This document shows positions 22,269 through 31,626 of a stretch of 64,000 nt of DNA, one piece after another. Both the position numbers and the translations under genes were made by a program. Within the stretch, counting starts at the first letter, position 1, and each line of letters opens with the position of its first letter. The notes beneath the pieces were generated by a model. That model was not told where the DNA came from. It made no database searches and saw nothing but the letters and a program-made list of their open reading frames with translations. Origin of the DNA: Flexibacter flexilis DSM 6793 (GTDB lineage: Bacteria > Bacteroidota > Bacteroidia > Cytophagales > Flexibacteraceae); the NCBI RefSeq assembly GCF_900112255.1, contig NZ_FOLE01000001.1, positions 806,001-870,000 of the forward strand. Reading direction: 5' to 3'.

Positions 22269-23810
22269 TTAGTTTTCGTCTTCCAAAGAAATTTGCTTTA
22301 TCTTGTCCAAAGCACTTTGGCCTTGTTCGATGGCGTTGAGTATCTCAAATATTTTGTCCGACCAACCCGCCAACAAATACACATCGTCGCGGAGGCTGTC
22401 CACTGGCGTGTTACCGTGTCCCGCCAAGTCGAACAAATACAATTTGGCTTTTGGTGCAATACGTTTGTATTGTTTCCATTCTTCTTGCAAAGTAGAACCG
22501 TCTTGCGTCGAGTTCCACAATTGGCAATCCGTGAAAATCATCACTTTATCCATGATGGCATTTCTTGCACGCAAATCTTTTATCACCAAATGTCCGTTGG
22601 TTGAGTAACCTACTTCGCCTTCGCGGCGGTAGAACTCTTGCACGTTGTGCAAAATGCGTTTGCTTTCCATTGGCACGATTTTCCACGTATCGCCGAAAAT
22701 ACCCGTTTCGATATTTTGACAACGGTTACGCAAAAGCATCGCCAACATCAGGCCAATGTCGTAGAGCATCACGCTACTTTTTTGGGAAATAGGCGTTTGC
22801 ATCGACCCCGACACGTCGGCGGCCACCAACACACGCGTATTTGCATCAAAACCCTGAATATTGGCTGCCGTATGGCGCACGGCCATTTCTAAGGCTTCTA
22901 TTAGTCTTTGGGTGGCCTCGCGGTTTGTTTTTTCGTTGGCCAAAAGTTCGCGATATGCCGACAAATAACGAAAAGGCAATTGTTTGGCTGCTGCCACCGC
23001 CGCAGGCTCGGCCAACGTGTTGGCTACTCGCCCGATAGCTTCTGCCGAAATATTGGCTTCCAGCATGTTGCGCAAGTTGCGAAGCATGGCCATATAACCC
23101 AATTTCCCACTGAAAATCAACTCTTCCCACTTGGCGCACACGGCGCGGCGGCGTTCTTGGTCGTTAGCGAAAGTTTGTTGCCCTAAGGCCGAAAGTTCTG
23201 TTTCCCATGTGTATGGCGTGGCCAGCGTTTGGGCGGCTATTTTGTTGAAAATCTCTTGTTGCGCTTCGTTTTTTGCCTTTGGGTGAACCAAAAACAAGGC
23301 ATCACGCAACTTGATTTCCGCCCCTTGACGGTCATATTTGGCAAATTGGTATTCGTCGAAGCGGTTGAAAGCCTTGGCCAAACCTTTTTGTATTTGTTTG
23401 GAAAGTTTGTTGAGTTTTTTCACGCCTTTGCGTTGGTTGGCAAACTGGTAGTAAGCCAACAGTTCCGTAATTTCGTCGGCACGCAAAATCACTTGGCCAA
23501 TGGCACGGCTCAAATAAAAGTCGCCACTCAACAAAGGGGCAGCCTCCACCAGCAACACCAAAGGCACGCTGCGCAAGTGCATTTTTTGGCGTGTATAAAT
23601 GGCCAATTGCAGCACAAATTCAGGCTTATTTTGGCCAATGAGTTGGCGGATACGCTCCAAACGTTCGCTTCCTTTTTCGTAGAAGTTGTCGCTCAAAGAT
23701 GCCGTAACGACCGCCGTGTAAAGTTCCAACGCTGGCGAGAGTGCGTAAGCGGTTGCGCCTTCGTGGTTTGTTACTTTTTTTGCCCCTTTTTTTAACCAAT
23801 TGAATAGCAT
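22269..23810 (-). CDS. TROVE domain protein, Ro60/Rsr orthologue (513 aa)
   Basis: Residues about 15-320 form the helical-repeat TROVE ring (EGATAYALSPALELYTAV, FVLQLAIYTRQKMHLRSVPL). A von Willebrand A domain follows, with the metal site DVSGSM at about residue 335 and later IFTDCQLWNS. In animals Ro60 holds misfolded RNAs and Y RNAs; bacterial Rsr works with PNPase and YrlA RNAs in RNA processing and stress survival. The six Y-RNA-like elements directly downstream on the same strand strongly support this role here. Length is normal. A perfect palindrome lies upstream at 23874-23896. Confidence 0.95.
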   Translation of the reverse strand: MLFNWLKKGAKKVTNHEGATAYALSPALELYTAVVTASLSDNFYEKGSERLERIRQLIGQNKPEFVLQLAIYTRQKMHLRSVPLVLLVEAAPLLSGDFYLSRAIGQVILRADEITELLAYYQFANQRKGVKKLNKLSKQIQKGLAKAFNRFDEYQFAKYDRQGAEIKLRDALFLVHPKAKNEAQQEIFNKIAAQTLATPYTWETELSALGQQTFANDQERRRAVCAKWEELIFSGKLGYMAMLRNLRNMLEANISAEAIGRVANTLAEPAAVAAAKQLPFRYLSAYRELLANEKTNREATQRLIEALEMAVRHTAANIQGFDANTRVLVAADVSGSMQTPISQKSSVMLYDIGLMLAMLLRNRCQNIETGIFGDTWKIVPMESKRILHNVQEFYRREGEVGYSTNGHLVIKDLRARNAIMDKVMIFTDCQLWNSTQDGSTLQEEWKQYKRIAPKAKLYLFDLAGHGNTPVDSLRDDVYLLAGWSDKIFEILNAIEQGQSALDKIKQISLEDEN

Positions 23811-23873
23811 GACTAATTTTATTTAAGTTGTAATGGTTGTTGTTCCGTGTTGGTGATACAAAGGTGAAAACGC

Positions 23874-23896
23874 ACTACGCAACCTAATTGCGTAGT
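23874..23896. promoter_or_regulatory. Palindrome upstream of the TROVE gene, possible operator
   Basis: ACTACGCAA and TTGCGTAGT form a perfect 9-bp inverted repeat around CCTAA, 64 bases before the TROVE start. On the minus strand a near -7 box (CACCTTTG) follows within 20 bases. The position fits an operator or a leader hairpin. Confidence 0.45.
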
Positions 23897-23968
23897 AAAA
23901 TTATTTTCAAAAATATTTTTTAGCCAAAAACACAATCAATTGATTTTTAGTTATTTGTAAAATAAAAA

Positions 23969-24001
23969 CTCCGCTAAAATCTTAAAGAATCTTAGCGGAA
24001 T
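23969..24001. terminator. Hairpin with paired arms CCGCTAA / TTAGCGG
   Basis: An imperfect stem-loop (CCGCTAAAATCTT / AAGAATCTTAGCGG) between the TROVE promoter region and the REP-like array. Weak as a terminator because no T-run follows. Confidence 0.3.
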
Positions 24002-24079
24002 AAGGGAATAACAGAGTCAAAATCGGTAAAGGAAGTGGCGCAGAATTGTAAAAACTTCGCCCAATTTGAGTTAGTAGGA

Positions 24080-24118
24080 GATTAAAGCCCCTTGAAGATG
24101 TCACGCCTACGGCGTTTT
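24080..24118. repeat. Inverted partial copy of the REP-like unit end
   Basis: ATTAAAGCC and GATGTCACGCCTACGGCGT are reverse complements (one mismatch in the latter) of the GGCTTTAAT and ACGCCGTAGGCGTGGCATC segments of the adjacent array. The array is therefore bordered by an opposite-facing fragment. Confidence 0.6.
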
Positions 24119-24134
24119 TCTCATACCTAAAACT

Positions 24135-24672
24135 CATTACTACCAAGATACCAAGCCTAAAGGCTTTAATCTATTTTGAAATAAATCCGTTAGGATTGAA
24201 ATCTTTGTAGCTCAAAGCAACATAACACACCACAAACGCCGTAGGCATGGCATCTTGATTTTATTTAGCATTCATTACTACCAAGATACCAAGCCTAAAG
24301 GCTTTAATCTATTTTGAAATAAATCCGTTAGGATTGAAACCTTTGTAGCTCAAAGCAACATAACACACCACAAACGCCATAGGCGTGGTATCTTTTCCTT
24401 AGCATTCATTACTACCAAGATACCAAACCTAAAGGTTTTAATCTATTTTGAAATAAATCCGTTAGGATTGAAACCTTTGTAGCTCAAAGCGATATAACAC
24501 ACCACAAACGCCATAGGCGTGGTATCTTTTCCTTAGCATTCATTACTACCAAGATACCAAACCTAAAGGTTTTAATCTATTTTGAAATAAATCCGTTAGG
24601 ATTGAAACCTTTGTAGCTCAAAGCGATATAACACACCACAAACGCCGTAGGCGTGGCATCTTGATTTTATTT
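24135..24672. repeat. Four-copy tandem array of a ~134-bp REP-like unit
   Basis: Units start CATTACTACCAAGATACC at 24135, 24273, 24407 and 24541 (spacing 138, 134, 134). Each unit holds four small inverted repeats: AAGCCTAAAGGCTT, ATCCGTTAGGAT, CTTTGTAGCTCAAAG and ACGCCRTAGGCGT. The pattern of short hairpins with GCCGTAGGC and CTTTGTAGC resembles Bacteroidota REP sequences spread by RAYT transposases, but no transposase gene is in the window. Copies differ by a few substitutions (GCAACA/GCGATA, AAGCC/AAACC). Confidence 0.88.
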
Positions 24673-24699
24673 TGTGATTGCTAAATAGATTTGATTCTG

Positions 24700-26052
24700 T
24701 TATAAATCAGGTTTGGCCAAGCCCATCACGAAATTAAGCCCAAAACGTAGGTTAAAATTATGGGCATTGGTACCGCGTGCAATCCCGATGAGGTTGTCGC
24801 CCACAAAATACAACTGAACATTTCCTAATTTGAGCATCGTACCCAATCCAATATTATCAAAAGTGCGGTTGTGGACAGAATAGCTACCAATCAGATTGAA
24901 TACACGCCCAAAACGACGTTGATAATTAAGCGTCCAAGACGTGCGCACACCCTGAAAATATTCGGCATACACGCCACCGCCCACTTCGCTGTTTTTATCA
25001 ATTTTATATTCAGCCAAAAAATACGTTTGGCCAACCAGCGGCGTAACATAGCTATCGTGCGTTTCTTCTGGCTCAAAACGCTTGCTCAGTGAGTCTTTTG
25101 TAATATCAAAATCTACGTTGGATTTATTGTATTGTTCGGATTGATTCAGAATGATAGACTGCAATTTTACGCCCGAATACGCCACATTGGCACGCATACG
25201 GCGGTTTGTAACATGGTCTTTCCAGCGAATAAACCCAACATTATTGAACGTGAACGTAAATTTCCATTTGGTATTGGGTTCGAAAGAAACGCCGCCATCA
25301 AGCGCAAAACCAATGTTACGGTTGTTGAACATATACTTTTTGGCCGTCGTTGTGCCGCCAGTGTCCCAAGGCGAAGACGTGTTCAGTATCACGTCATTAT
25401 CCAAATGAATAAGCGTATCCGCCGAAAATACATTTACGTCGGTTTTGCTGGTGTAGGCGTTGGATTTGCCAAAAAGCATTTTAGCACGTCCGCCAAAAAT
25501 GAGTTTGTTGTCCCATTCGTCCACCGTAAGGCCTACGGCAAACTCGCGGTAGTGCATGGCATTGAGGCCAAGCCCTTTGAAATAAGCCGTTTTTTGGTAA
25601 AATTCTTCCGTATGGTTACCGTTTATGGCAAAACGCGCGAAGTTGTCGGGGTACGAAATACGCGCATTGATTTGCTCGGTAATGTTGAAAGACCAGTGCA
25701 AATTATCGGCTTTGATGCGCACGGCCAGCCATTCCAGCGAAGTGCCCGTGTACAAATAATTATGCGATTTGAGCTTAGGCAACATTTTGGGTAAATAAAT
25801 CGTGTCGTTGCGCAAAAGGTCTTTCAGCGAAAAACCCGTATTGCGAATCCCCGCCGAAACCGACGGAAAAAACGGCGCGACAGCCACCGAAACTTTATAT
25901 TCGGACACAAGGGTCGGGTTGGTGTAAGCACTTTGCATGAGGTTGTGCATGAAAGGCATCGTCAGTTCGTGTTGCGCCTGCGCCGTTTGTACGCGCAACA
26001 GTAGCAAAGCCAGCAGTATGTATGAGTAAGTAAATATTTTTTTCATGGTCAA
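24700..26052 (-). CDS. DUF5723-type outer-membrane beta-barrel protein (450 aa)
   Basis: A signal peptide (residues 1-26, ending AQAQH) is followed by alternating strands with aromatic ends, typical of a porin-like barrel. ELTMPFMHNLMQSAYTNPTL and later FGGRAKMLFGKSNAYTS and ALDGGVSFEPNTKWKFTFTF match the DUF5723/PorP-like proteins of Bacteroidota. Such proteins are often paired with a lipoprotein, as here (next gene upstream, 46 bases). Function unknown; a role at the cell surface is likely. The start may be M1 or M3. Confidence 0.75.
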   Translation of the reverse strand: MTMKKIFTYSYILLALLLLRVQTAQAQHELTMPFMHNLMQSAYTNPTLVSEYKVSVAVAPFFPSVSAGIRNTGFSLKDLLRNDTIYLPKMLPKLKSHNYLYTGTSLEWLAVRIKADNLHWSFNITEQINARISYPDNFARFAINGNHTEEFYQKTAYFKGLGLNAMHYREFAVGLTVDEWDNKLIFGGRAKMLFGKSNAYTSKTDVNVFSADTLIHLDNDVILNTSSPWDTGGTTTAKKYMFNNRNIGFALDGGVSFEPNTKWKFTFTFNNVGFIRWKDHVTNRRMRANVAYSGVKLQSIILNQSEQYNKSNVDFDITKDSLSKRFEPEETHDSYVTPLVGQTYFLAEYKIDKNSEVGGGVYAEYFQGVRTSWTLNYQRRFGRVFNLIGSYSVHNRTFDNIGLGTMLKLGNVQLYFVGDNLIGIARGTNAHNFNLRFGLNFVMGLAKPDL

Positions 26053-26098
26053 AATCTTTGATCAAAAATTTAATTTTAAATAACTGAAAACAAGGATT

Positions 26099-27760
26099 TT
26101 AACCACCCATTTCCATATTCATAATTACGCCAACTTTCATTTTAAGTCTGTAATACGAGTAAATCTTAATGGATTTATTGTTTTCTGCACCATCGGAACG
26201 GAAACGTCCGAAAATGCGGATTTTCTTGGCATTGTCGCGCAAGAATTTATAACGCACGCTATCCATTACAAACTGACGTTCAGTCTTTTTAGATTCGTAA
26301 GCATCTACTTTGCCGTTGCCGTCGGTGTCCACTGCTTTATCCAACAAAAACAATTTGCCGTTGTGGCCGCGTTCCGTGAAAATGGAGTCGATGGGATTTT
26401 CGTTGGCATCAAGGAAATACACTTGCGCATCAACTTCCACAGGAAAGCCGTTGTTGGCATAAATGTTCATCTGTACATTTTCAATGTTGTTGTTTTGCGG
26501 CAATGTTACGTCGCTGGAATCGTGAATCGTATAAAATTCCATTGTGCGGCCTTCAAACGGAATTTCAACTTCCGATTTTACGCGAATACGACTCGTATCC
26601 ACTACAAAATTAGTAAGGGATTGGCTCGTCGTTTGGCCATTGATAATGCCTGACGCGTCGTAAATAATTTCACGCGGTGCGGGATTGAGTACGCCCTGAA
26701 TATTTGAGTTTGTTTTGTTGGCTTCTACCGTGCTGCTTACCACTTGGCCACGTGTTACGGCGGCGGCAATGTCAAAAGGACTTAACAAATCCGTACCGTA
26801 AAAACGCAAAACCGAGTCAGCGGAATAGTTGGCTTTGCCGATGCGGTTGGTAATGCTGGTTCTGGCCCCGACTCCAAAAGAATTGTCGATGGTCATGCGC
26901 AATTTGGGATCTTCCAAAAATACTTGACCTGCCAATTTGCTATCAAAAATGCTCAAAAACACCGAATCGCGTTGGCTGAAAGCCGTAAATTTCCCCAAAT
27001 AACCTTCCAAATACGAAAACTTAGGACTGGAAACATTCGCGTTCACGGTGATGCGGTCGGTGCTGGAAATGCTGTTGCTCACTGTCGTGATGCTGGCTTT
27101 GAGCGTGTAGGTAAACTGATTTGCCCCCGAAGTCGTGCCGCCAGTCAGGTCGAGGCGATAGCCGCTCAAATCTATGGCATCGTTCACGGCGGCGGGTGTG
27201 CTTGTGCCGTTGGAGGTGAACGTATATGTTTTGGTAAAAGCTGTTCCGTTTTTGGTTAGTGACGGCAAGGACACGATAAGCGAAACGTTATGTTTGAAAG
27301 AACTTGTCGCACTGAAATTCAAAGTGCCTGCTTTCAGGTCTATGTAACGTAGTTTTTGGTCGGCGGCGGCTACGCTAAAGCTTACGGTTTGGCTTTGGTC
27401 GGCGAGGTTGATGGTTTGGCCTGCGGGCACTGTGCCAGTAGTCGGCGAACTAAAATTGACGCTCGGAAGCGTTTGGTTGGGAATAGAAAAATAACTTTCG
27501 GCGGTTTCGCTCACAAACTCATCTTTGTAGAGCAGCGTATAAAAACCGTTGGCATCTTCCGTAATGGTAAGGTTGCCCTTTTTCTTGCTGATCATGTCGG
27601 CAAGGGAAATGTCAGCGTCCAGCACAGGGATAGCCCATTCGCTATTCCATTTGCCTACTTTCACGTCGGCCAAGTCTTTCCAGTCTTGGCACGCGCCCAA
27701 ACCCACTGCCGCACAGAGCAGCGAGCCAGCCCAAAGCCATTTGTTTTTGTGTTGTTTCAT
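26099..27760 (-). CDS. Lipoprotein of unknown function (553 aa)
   Basis: The N-terminus is a lipoprotein signal with lipobox GLGAC (Cys about residue 24), followed by QDWKDLADVKVGKWNSEWAI. The remainder is rich in beta-strand, Thr and Ser (TSSFKHNVSLIVSLPSL), with a Ca-binding-like acidic segment DTDGNGKVDAYESKK near 480. It is immediately upstream of, and co-oriented with, the DUF5723 barrel protein, so the two probably act together at the outer membrane (inference). No family name is recognised. Confidence 0.7.
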   Translation of the reverse strand: MKQHKNKWLWAGSLLCAAVGLGACQDWKDLADVKVGKWNSEWAIPVLDADISLADMISKKKGNLTITEDANGFYTLLYKDEFVSETAESYFSIPNQTLPSVNFSSPTTGTVPAGQTINLADQSQTVSFSVAAADQKLRYIDLKAGTLNFSATSSFKHNVSLIVSLPSLTKNGTAFTKTYTFTSNGTSTPAAVNDAIDLSGYRLDLTGGTTSGANQFTYTLKASITTVSNSISSTDRITVNANVSSPKFSYLEGYLGKFTAFSQRDSVFLSIFDSKLAGQVFLEDPKLRMTIDNSFGVGARTSITNRIGKANYSADSVLRFYGTDLLSPFDIAAAVTRGQVVSSTVEANKTNSNIQGVLNPAPREIIYDASGIINGQTTSQSLTNFVVDTSRIRVKSEVEIPFEGRTMEFYTIHDSSDVTLPQNNNIENVQMNIYANNGFPVEVDAQVYFLDANENPIDSIFTERGHNGKLFLLDKAVDTDGNGKVDAYESKKTERQFVMDSVRYKFLRDNAKKIRIFGRFRSDGAENNKSIKIYSYYRLKMKVGVIMNMEMGG

Positions 27761-28003
27761 TGTTTTAACGAGGAGTATTTATATAGAATATATGACGAAA
27801 GAATCAGTGTTACGAAAACTCTTTTCCCGTAAATGTAAGACTTTTTCTTTTGAAAGTTATGTAAATAAGCTATTCTACTCTTGGTCAGCGTGTCAGAAAT
27901 TGACACTTTGTGGCAGTATAGCGTTTGTATTGTTATCTTCTTTTTCACAAAAAACATATCTTTGGCTCTACTACGCCAAATCTTTTACAGATACCAAAAC
28001 CCT

Positions 28004-29545
28004 ATGAAACTAACCCAAAAACTTGGATTATTACTTGCTACCATGAGCATTGGCCATCGTTCGGCAGCCGAGCCGCCGACTCTCATTAATCCCCAAAAAT
28101 TGCCGACTCAATCGGGTTTTATTTCGGGCAAAACTACTCCCGACAAAGAAGTAAAAATCTTTATGGGGATTCCGTATGCCACGCCGCCCGTCGGGGCTTT
28201 GCGCTGGAAAGCTCCCCTACCCGCCGCCGCTTGGAAAGGCGTAAAACAGTGCCAAATGCCGCCGCCTTCGGCCATGCAAGGCACGCCGCGCCCTTTTTAT
28301 TGCTGGACGCGCGAGTTTTTGGCACCAGAGCAGCCCATTAGCGAAGATTGTCTGTACCTCAACGTCTGGACGGCGGCCAAACAAACCACCGAAAAACGCC
28401 CCGTTATTGTCTGGATACATGGCGGCGGATTTGTGAGCGGGTCGGGCACAGTGTCGCTTTACGATGGTGAGCAAATGGCACGCAAAGGCGTTGTTTTCGT
28501 GACGATTAACTATCGCTTAGGCGTATTTGGTTTTTTGGCGCACCCGCAACTTTCTGCCGAAAATCCCAAGCATACTTCTGGAAATTATGGCTTACTTGAC
28601 CAGATGCAGGCGTTGCGCTGGGTGAAACAAAACATTGCGGCTTTTGGCGGCGACTCCTCCAATGTTACGGTGGCGGGACAGTCGGCGGGAGCGCATAGCA
28701 TTTGCGCCCTGATGGTTTCGCCGTTGGCTAAAGGTTTGTTTTCCAAAGTAATAGCGCAAAGCGGTGGTGTTTTTTCTTTCAATAAAGAAGGGAAATTTAG
28801 GTCGCTGGAAAACAACGAAGCCGCAGGTTTGCGCCTCACCCAACAGTTAGGCCTCGCGTCTGTGGAGCAGTTGCGCCAATTGCCTGCCGATTCGCTGCAA
28901 AAAATGACAGGCCGTTGGAGTGTAACTTGTGATAAAGTGGTAGTGCCCGACGTGCGCACTGTGTTTGAGGCCGCCGCCCAAAATGATGCGCCTTTGCTTA
29001 CGGGTTGGAATCTGGACGATGGAGTTTCGTTTGACCGCTTCACTGCCGCGCAGTTTCAGGCCAAAATCAGGCGACAGTACCCCGACCAAGCCGATAGTAT
29101 TTTGCAAATATTCCCAGCCGCCACCGACGCGCAAGCCACCGAATCCGAGAAGTTACTAAATCAGTTTTCGTTTGGTTGGCATAGCTATTCGTGGGCACGC
29201 GAACAGGCCAAGACGGGCAAAAACAAGGTATTTTTGTATTGGTTTACGCACAAACCCGCAGGCGAACCCGATTTTGGGGCGTTTCATTCTGCCGAATTTA
29301 GCTACGCGCTGCATACGCTCCACTACTGGAACAGGCCTTTTACGGCGTGGGATTTTCAGCTTTCGGAAATGATGTCGTCGTATTGGGTCAATTTTGCCCG
29401 CAACGGAAACCCTAACGGCCAAACCTTACCGCCATGGCCAGCGTTTCAGCTCCAAAGCCCACAAATCATGCGTTTTGGCGAGGAGGTAAAACCTAATGCT
29501 GTGCCGTATCAGGCCGAGTTTAAATTTTTAGATAAAATATTTTAA
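28004..29545 (+). CDS. Type-B carboxylesterase/lipase (513 aa)
   Basis: I chose ATG 28004, which gives a signal-like N-terminus (MKLTQKLGLLLATMSIGHRS). The family blocks are FMGIPYATPPVGALRWKAPL, EDCLYLNVWT, WIHGGGFVSGSG (oxyanion hole) and VTVAGQSAGAHSICALM (nucleophile). The catalytic His region is FGAFHSAEFSYAL. The nucleophile elbow reads GQSAG instead of the usual GESAG; the rest of the fold appears intact. Probably a secreted or periplasmic esterase of unknown substrate. Full length. Confidence 0.92.
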   Translation: MKLTQKLGLLLATMSIGHRSAAEPPTLINPQKLPTQSGFISGKTTPDKEVKIFMGIPYATPPVGALRWKAPLPAAAWKGVKQCQMPPPSAMQGTPRPFYCWTREFLAPEQPISEDCLYLNVWTAAKQTTEKRPVIVWIHGGGFVSGSGTVSLYDGEQMARKGVVFVTINYRLGVFGFLAHPQLSAENPKHTSGNYGLLDQMQALRWVKQNIAAFGGDSSNVTVAGQSAGAHSICALMVSPLAKGLFSKVIAQSGGVFSFNKEGKFRSLENNEAAGLRLTQQLGLASVEQLRQLPADSLQKMTGRWSVTCDKVVVPDVRTVFEAAAQNDAPLLTGWNLDDGVSFDRFTAAQFQAKIRRQYPDQADSILQIFPAATDAQATESEKLLNQFSFGWHSYSWAREQAKTGKNKVFLYWFTHKPAGEPDFGAFHSAEFSYALHTLHYWNRPFTAWDFQLSEMMSSYWVNFARNGNPNGQTLPPWPAFQLQSPQIMRFGEEVKPNAVPYQAEFKFLDKIF

Positions 29546-29571
29546 ATCAGCTTTTTATACCTAAAAAGAAA

Positions 29572-29609
29572 TTGCCCCTCACGGTACAAGTTTGTATTGT
29601 AAGGGGCAA
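29572..29609. terminator. Hairpin between convergent genes
   Basis: TTGCCCCT and AGGGGCAA pair over 8 bp with further partial pairing inside. A T-rich stretch follows on the minus strand, so it more likely ends the siderophore-interacting protein transcript. Confidence 0.6.
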
Positions 29610-29751
29610 AATTCTGTTGAGAAGAGTACTTTGAAGCAAAAGTATCTTAGCTAATTCTCAAAATTTGCTCATGCACAAGCAATGTAAAGGTTTGGTTATA
29701 GTTTAAGAGAATAGTTTTGGGGAGCTAGCCAACAAGCGTAGCTCCATATCT

Positions 29752-30588
29752 TTAAGGCCTCCGAGACATAGAGCGTCTCTCTTCTGAAGACGTATCTTCT
29801 GATTGCCCATATTTCCAATAAGAATAGGTTTGCCATTCATGGCGTTCTAAGGCCGTATTGTTTCTTAAAAGCTGCTGTATGACAGCGATAGCACTTTGTT
29901 CGGCTGCCGCAAATACAAATTTACTTCCTGCATAGTCTGCCCAATTTTCTTGACTAAGAAATGCGGGCAGCGTTGTTTTTGCGCCTGCTTCAGCATTAAA
30001 TGTCCAGATAATTTCTACATTTTCAGGCTTTTGCAAAGGCAAAACATCGTCGGGGCTATGCACTTCGATAATGGCTTTCCCGCGTGCTGAGGCTGGCAAT
30101 TGTTCCAAAATAACACTTACTACGGGCAGTGCGGTATGGTCCGCCACCAAGCAATACCAATCGGCTACGGCAAACAATTGTTTGTCTTTTACTTTCATCA
30201 AAACGCCTAATTGGTCGCCTGCTTTGGCCTGCATTGCCCAGCGCGAAGCGGGGCCATTGTCTCCATGTGCCACAAAATCAATGGTCATGAGTTTGTTGGC
30301 CAAATCCAGTGCCCGCAACGTATAAGTGCGCACAATGGGGCGATTGCCGCCGCCACTTGCTCCACCACGACCTCCGCGCGAAAAATCGGGCAGCACAATC
30401 GGCGATGTAGGCGTTTCGGGTACAATGATTTTGTTGTTGTCGCCTACGCGAGCGTGCTCAAAGTTGGCAACGCCTTCGCCTTCCAACACGATACGGATAT
30501 AATGAGGTGTTAGGAATATTTTTTCTTTTACGGTCAAGATAGCCTGCATTCCGACAGGTCGTTCTTCGTGGGTCATTTGTTCAGACAT
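29752..30588 (-). CDS. Siderophore-interacting protein, FAD-dependent (278 aa)
   Basis: A ViuB-type flavoreductase that releases iron from ferric siderophores in the cytoplasm. PIVRTYTLRALD is the FAD-binding RxYTxR motif; DFVAHGDNGPASRWAMQAKAGD is the second flavin segment. The C-terminal domain (WYCLVADHTALPVVSVILEQ, KFVFAAAEQSAIAVIQQLL) is the SIP nucleotide domain. A Gly-rich insertion (RGGRGGASGGGN) precedes the FAD motif. It is divergent from an AraC-type regulator, as is common for iron-uptake genes. Confidence 0.92.
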   Translation of the reverse strand: MSEQMTHEERPVGMQAILTVKEKIFLTPHYIRIVLEGEGVANFEHARVGDNNKIIVPETPTSPIVLPDFSRGGRGGASGGGNRPIVRTYTLRALDLANKLMTIDFVAHGDNGPASRWAMQAKAGDQLGVLMKVKDKQLFAVADWYCLVADHTALPVVSVILEQLPASARGKAIIEVHSPDDVLPLQKPENVEIIWTFNAEAGAKTTLPAFLSQENWADYAGSKFVFAAAEQSAIAVIQQLLRNNTALERHEWQTYSYWKYGQSEDTSSEERRSMSRRP

Positions 30589-30695
30589 AAAATATATCCT
30601 TGTATTTACTTATGCAAAGTAGCATACAAACACTAATGATATACCTGTACATTTACACCAATTTTTGGTAATTTTACACATAATATATTTTGTAT

Positions 30696-31538
30696 ATGGC
30701 AAAAAAAGACCAGCAATATGTCCCCGTGTTCGTACAGCGGCAACAGGTAGAGCGTCAGTTTGTTGCAGACCAAGTGCATGACTATTTTGAGATGATATAT
30801 ATTGTATCAGGAGCAGGCAATCACTTTAAAGAGAAAGTAAAAATCCCATTTGTGGCTGGCGATTTATTTGTTGTCAGAACAGGCGAAGAACATTCTTTTG
30901 ACATCATCGAACCTTCGGAGGTGATTTTGATAAGAGTTACAGAAAAAGCCCGCCTCAAACTCAAAGAACTCATAGACAACTCCAACGGAAAAGCAGTTGC
31001 TTTGTTCAAAGCGCAATTACCCATCAATCCTAAAGTTGCATTTTCGGGCAAAGACCGCACCCTTGCCGAGCAGATTTTAACGATTTTGTGCCAGTTGAGC
31101 GAAGATATTGTCTGCAACGAAAACCTATGTTATTTCCAGTTGATTTGTTTGGTCGGCATTATCGAACGCAATTTGGATTACCCGCATCGGGAAACACTTC
31201 CGCCACAAAAAAATATTTCTTTGATTCTCAAACACATACACAAACATTTACTTTCGCCTCAAATGCTTGGTTTAGAATACATTGCCGAAAAATTTAATAC
31301 CACACCCAACCAATTGGGGATTTATTTTCGGAAGCAAACGGGCAAGGCCGTCAAGCAATACATCACGGAACATCGCTTGGAGTTGATAGGCGAAAAAGTT
31401 GCCAAAACGGAACTATCTTTTTCGGAAATAGCGCACCTATTTGGCTATACGGACGAGAGCCATTTTTACAAAAGTTTTAAAAAATGCTATGGCCAAAGCC
31501 CTTCGCAATACAGGCAGCAACACAAAACACTGTCTTAA
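30696..31538 (+). CDS. AraC family transcriptional regulator (280 aa)
   Basis: A frame opens at TTG 30690, but ATG 30696 is the better start. The N-terminal domain is a cupin (DYFEMIYIVSGAGNHFKE, PFVAGDLFVVRTGEEHSF). The C-terminal 100 residues contain two helix-turn-helix motifs (LEYIAEKFNTTPNQLGIYFR and FSEIAHLFGYTDESHFYKSF). The divergent neighbour is a siderophore-interacting protein and the co-oriented next gene a YfeH-type transporter. It likely controls one or both of these. Confidence 0.92.
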   Translation: MAKKDQQYVPVFVQRQQVERQFVADQVHDYFEMIYIVSGAGNHFKEKVKIPFVAGDLFVVRTGEEHSFDIIEPSEVILIRVTEKARLKLKELIDNSNGKAVALFKAQLPINPKVAFSGKDRTLAEQILTILCQLSEDIVCNENLCYFQLICLVGIIERNLDYPHRETLPPQKNISLILKHIHKHLLSPQMLGLEYIAEKFNTTPNQLGIYFRKQTGKAVKQYITEHRLELIGEKVAKTELSFSEIAHLFGYTDESHFYKSFKKCYGQSPSQYRQQHKTLS

Positions 31539-31626
31539 AATTTGCTTAGGCGTTGGCCATTATCGGCGGCAAACGCCTAACTTTAGTTTTAGTTAAAAAA
31601 TTATTGCCTCACATATTATTCTTTCC

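Noticed and set aside
24135-24672. CRISPR array
   Set aside because: The repeats are about 134 bp, nearly identical along their whole length, with no unique spacers and no cas genes.
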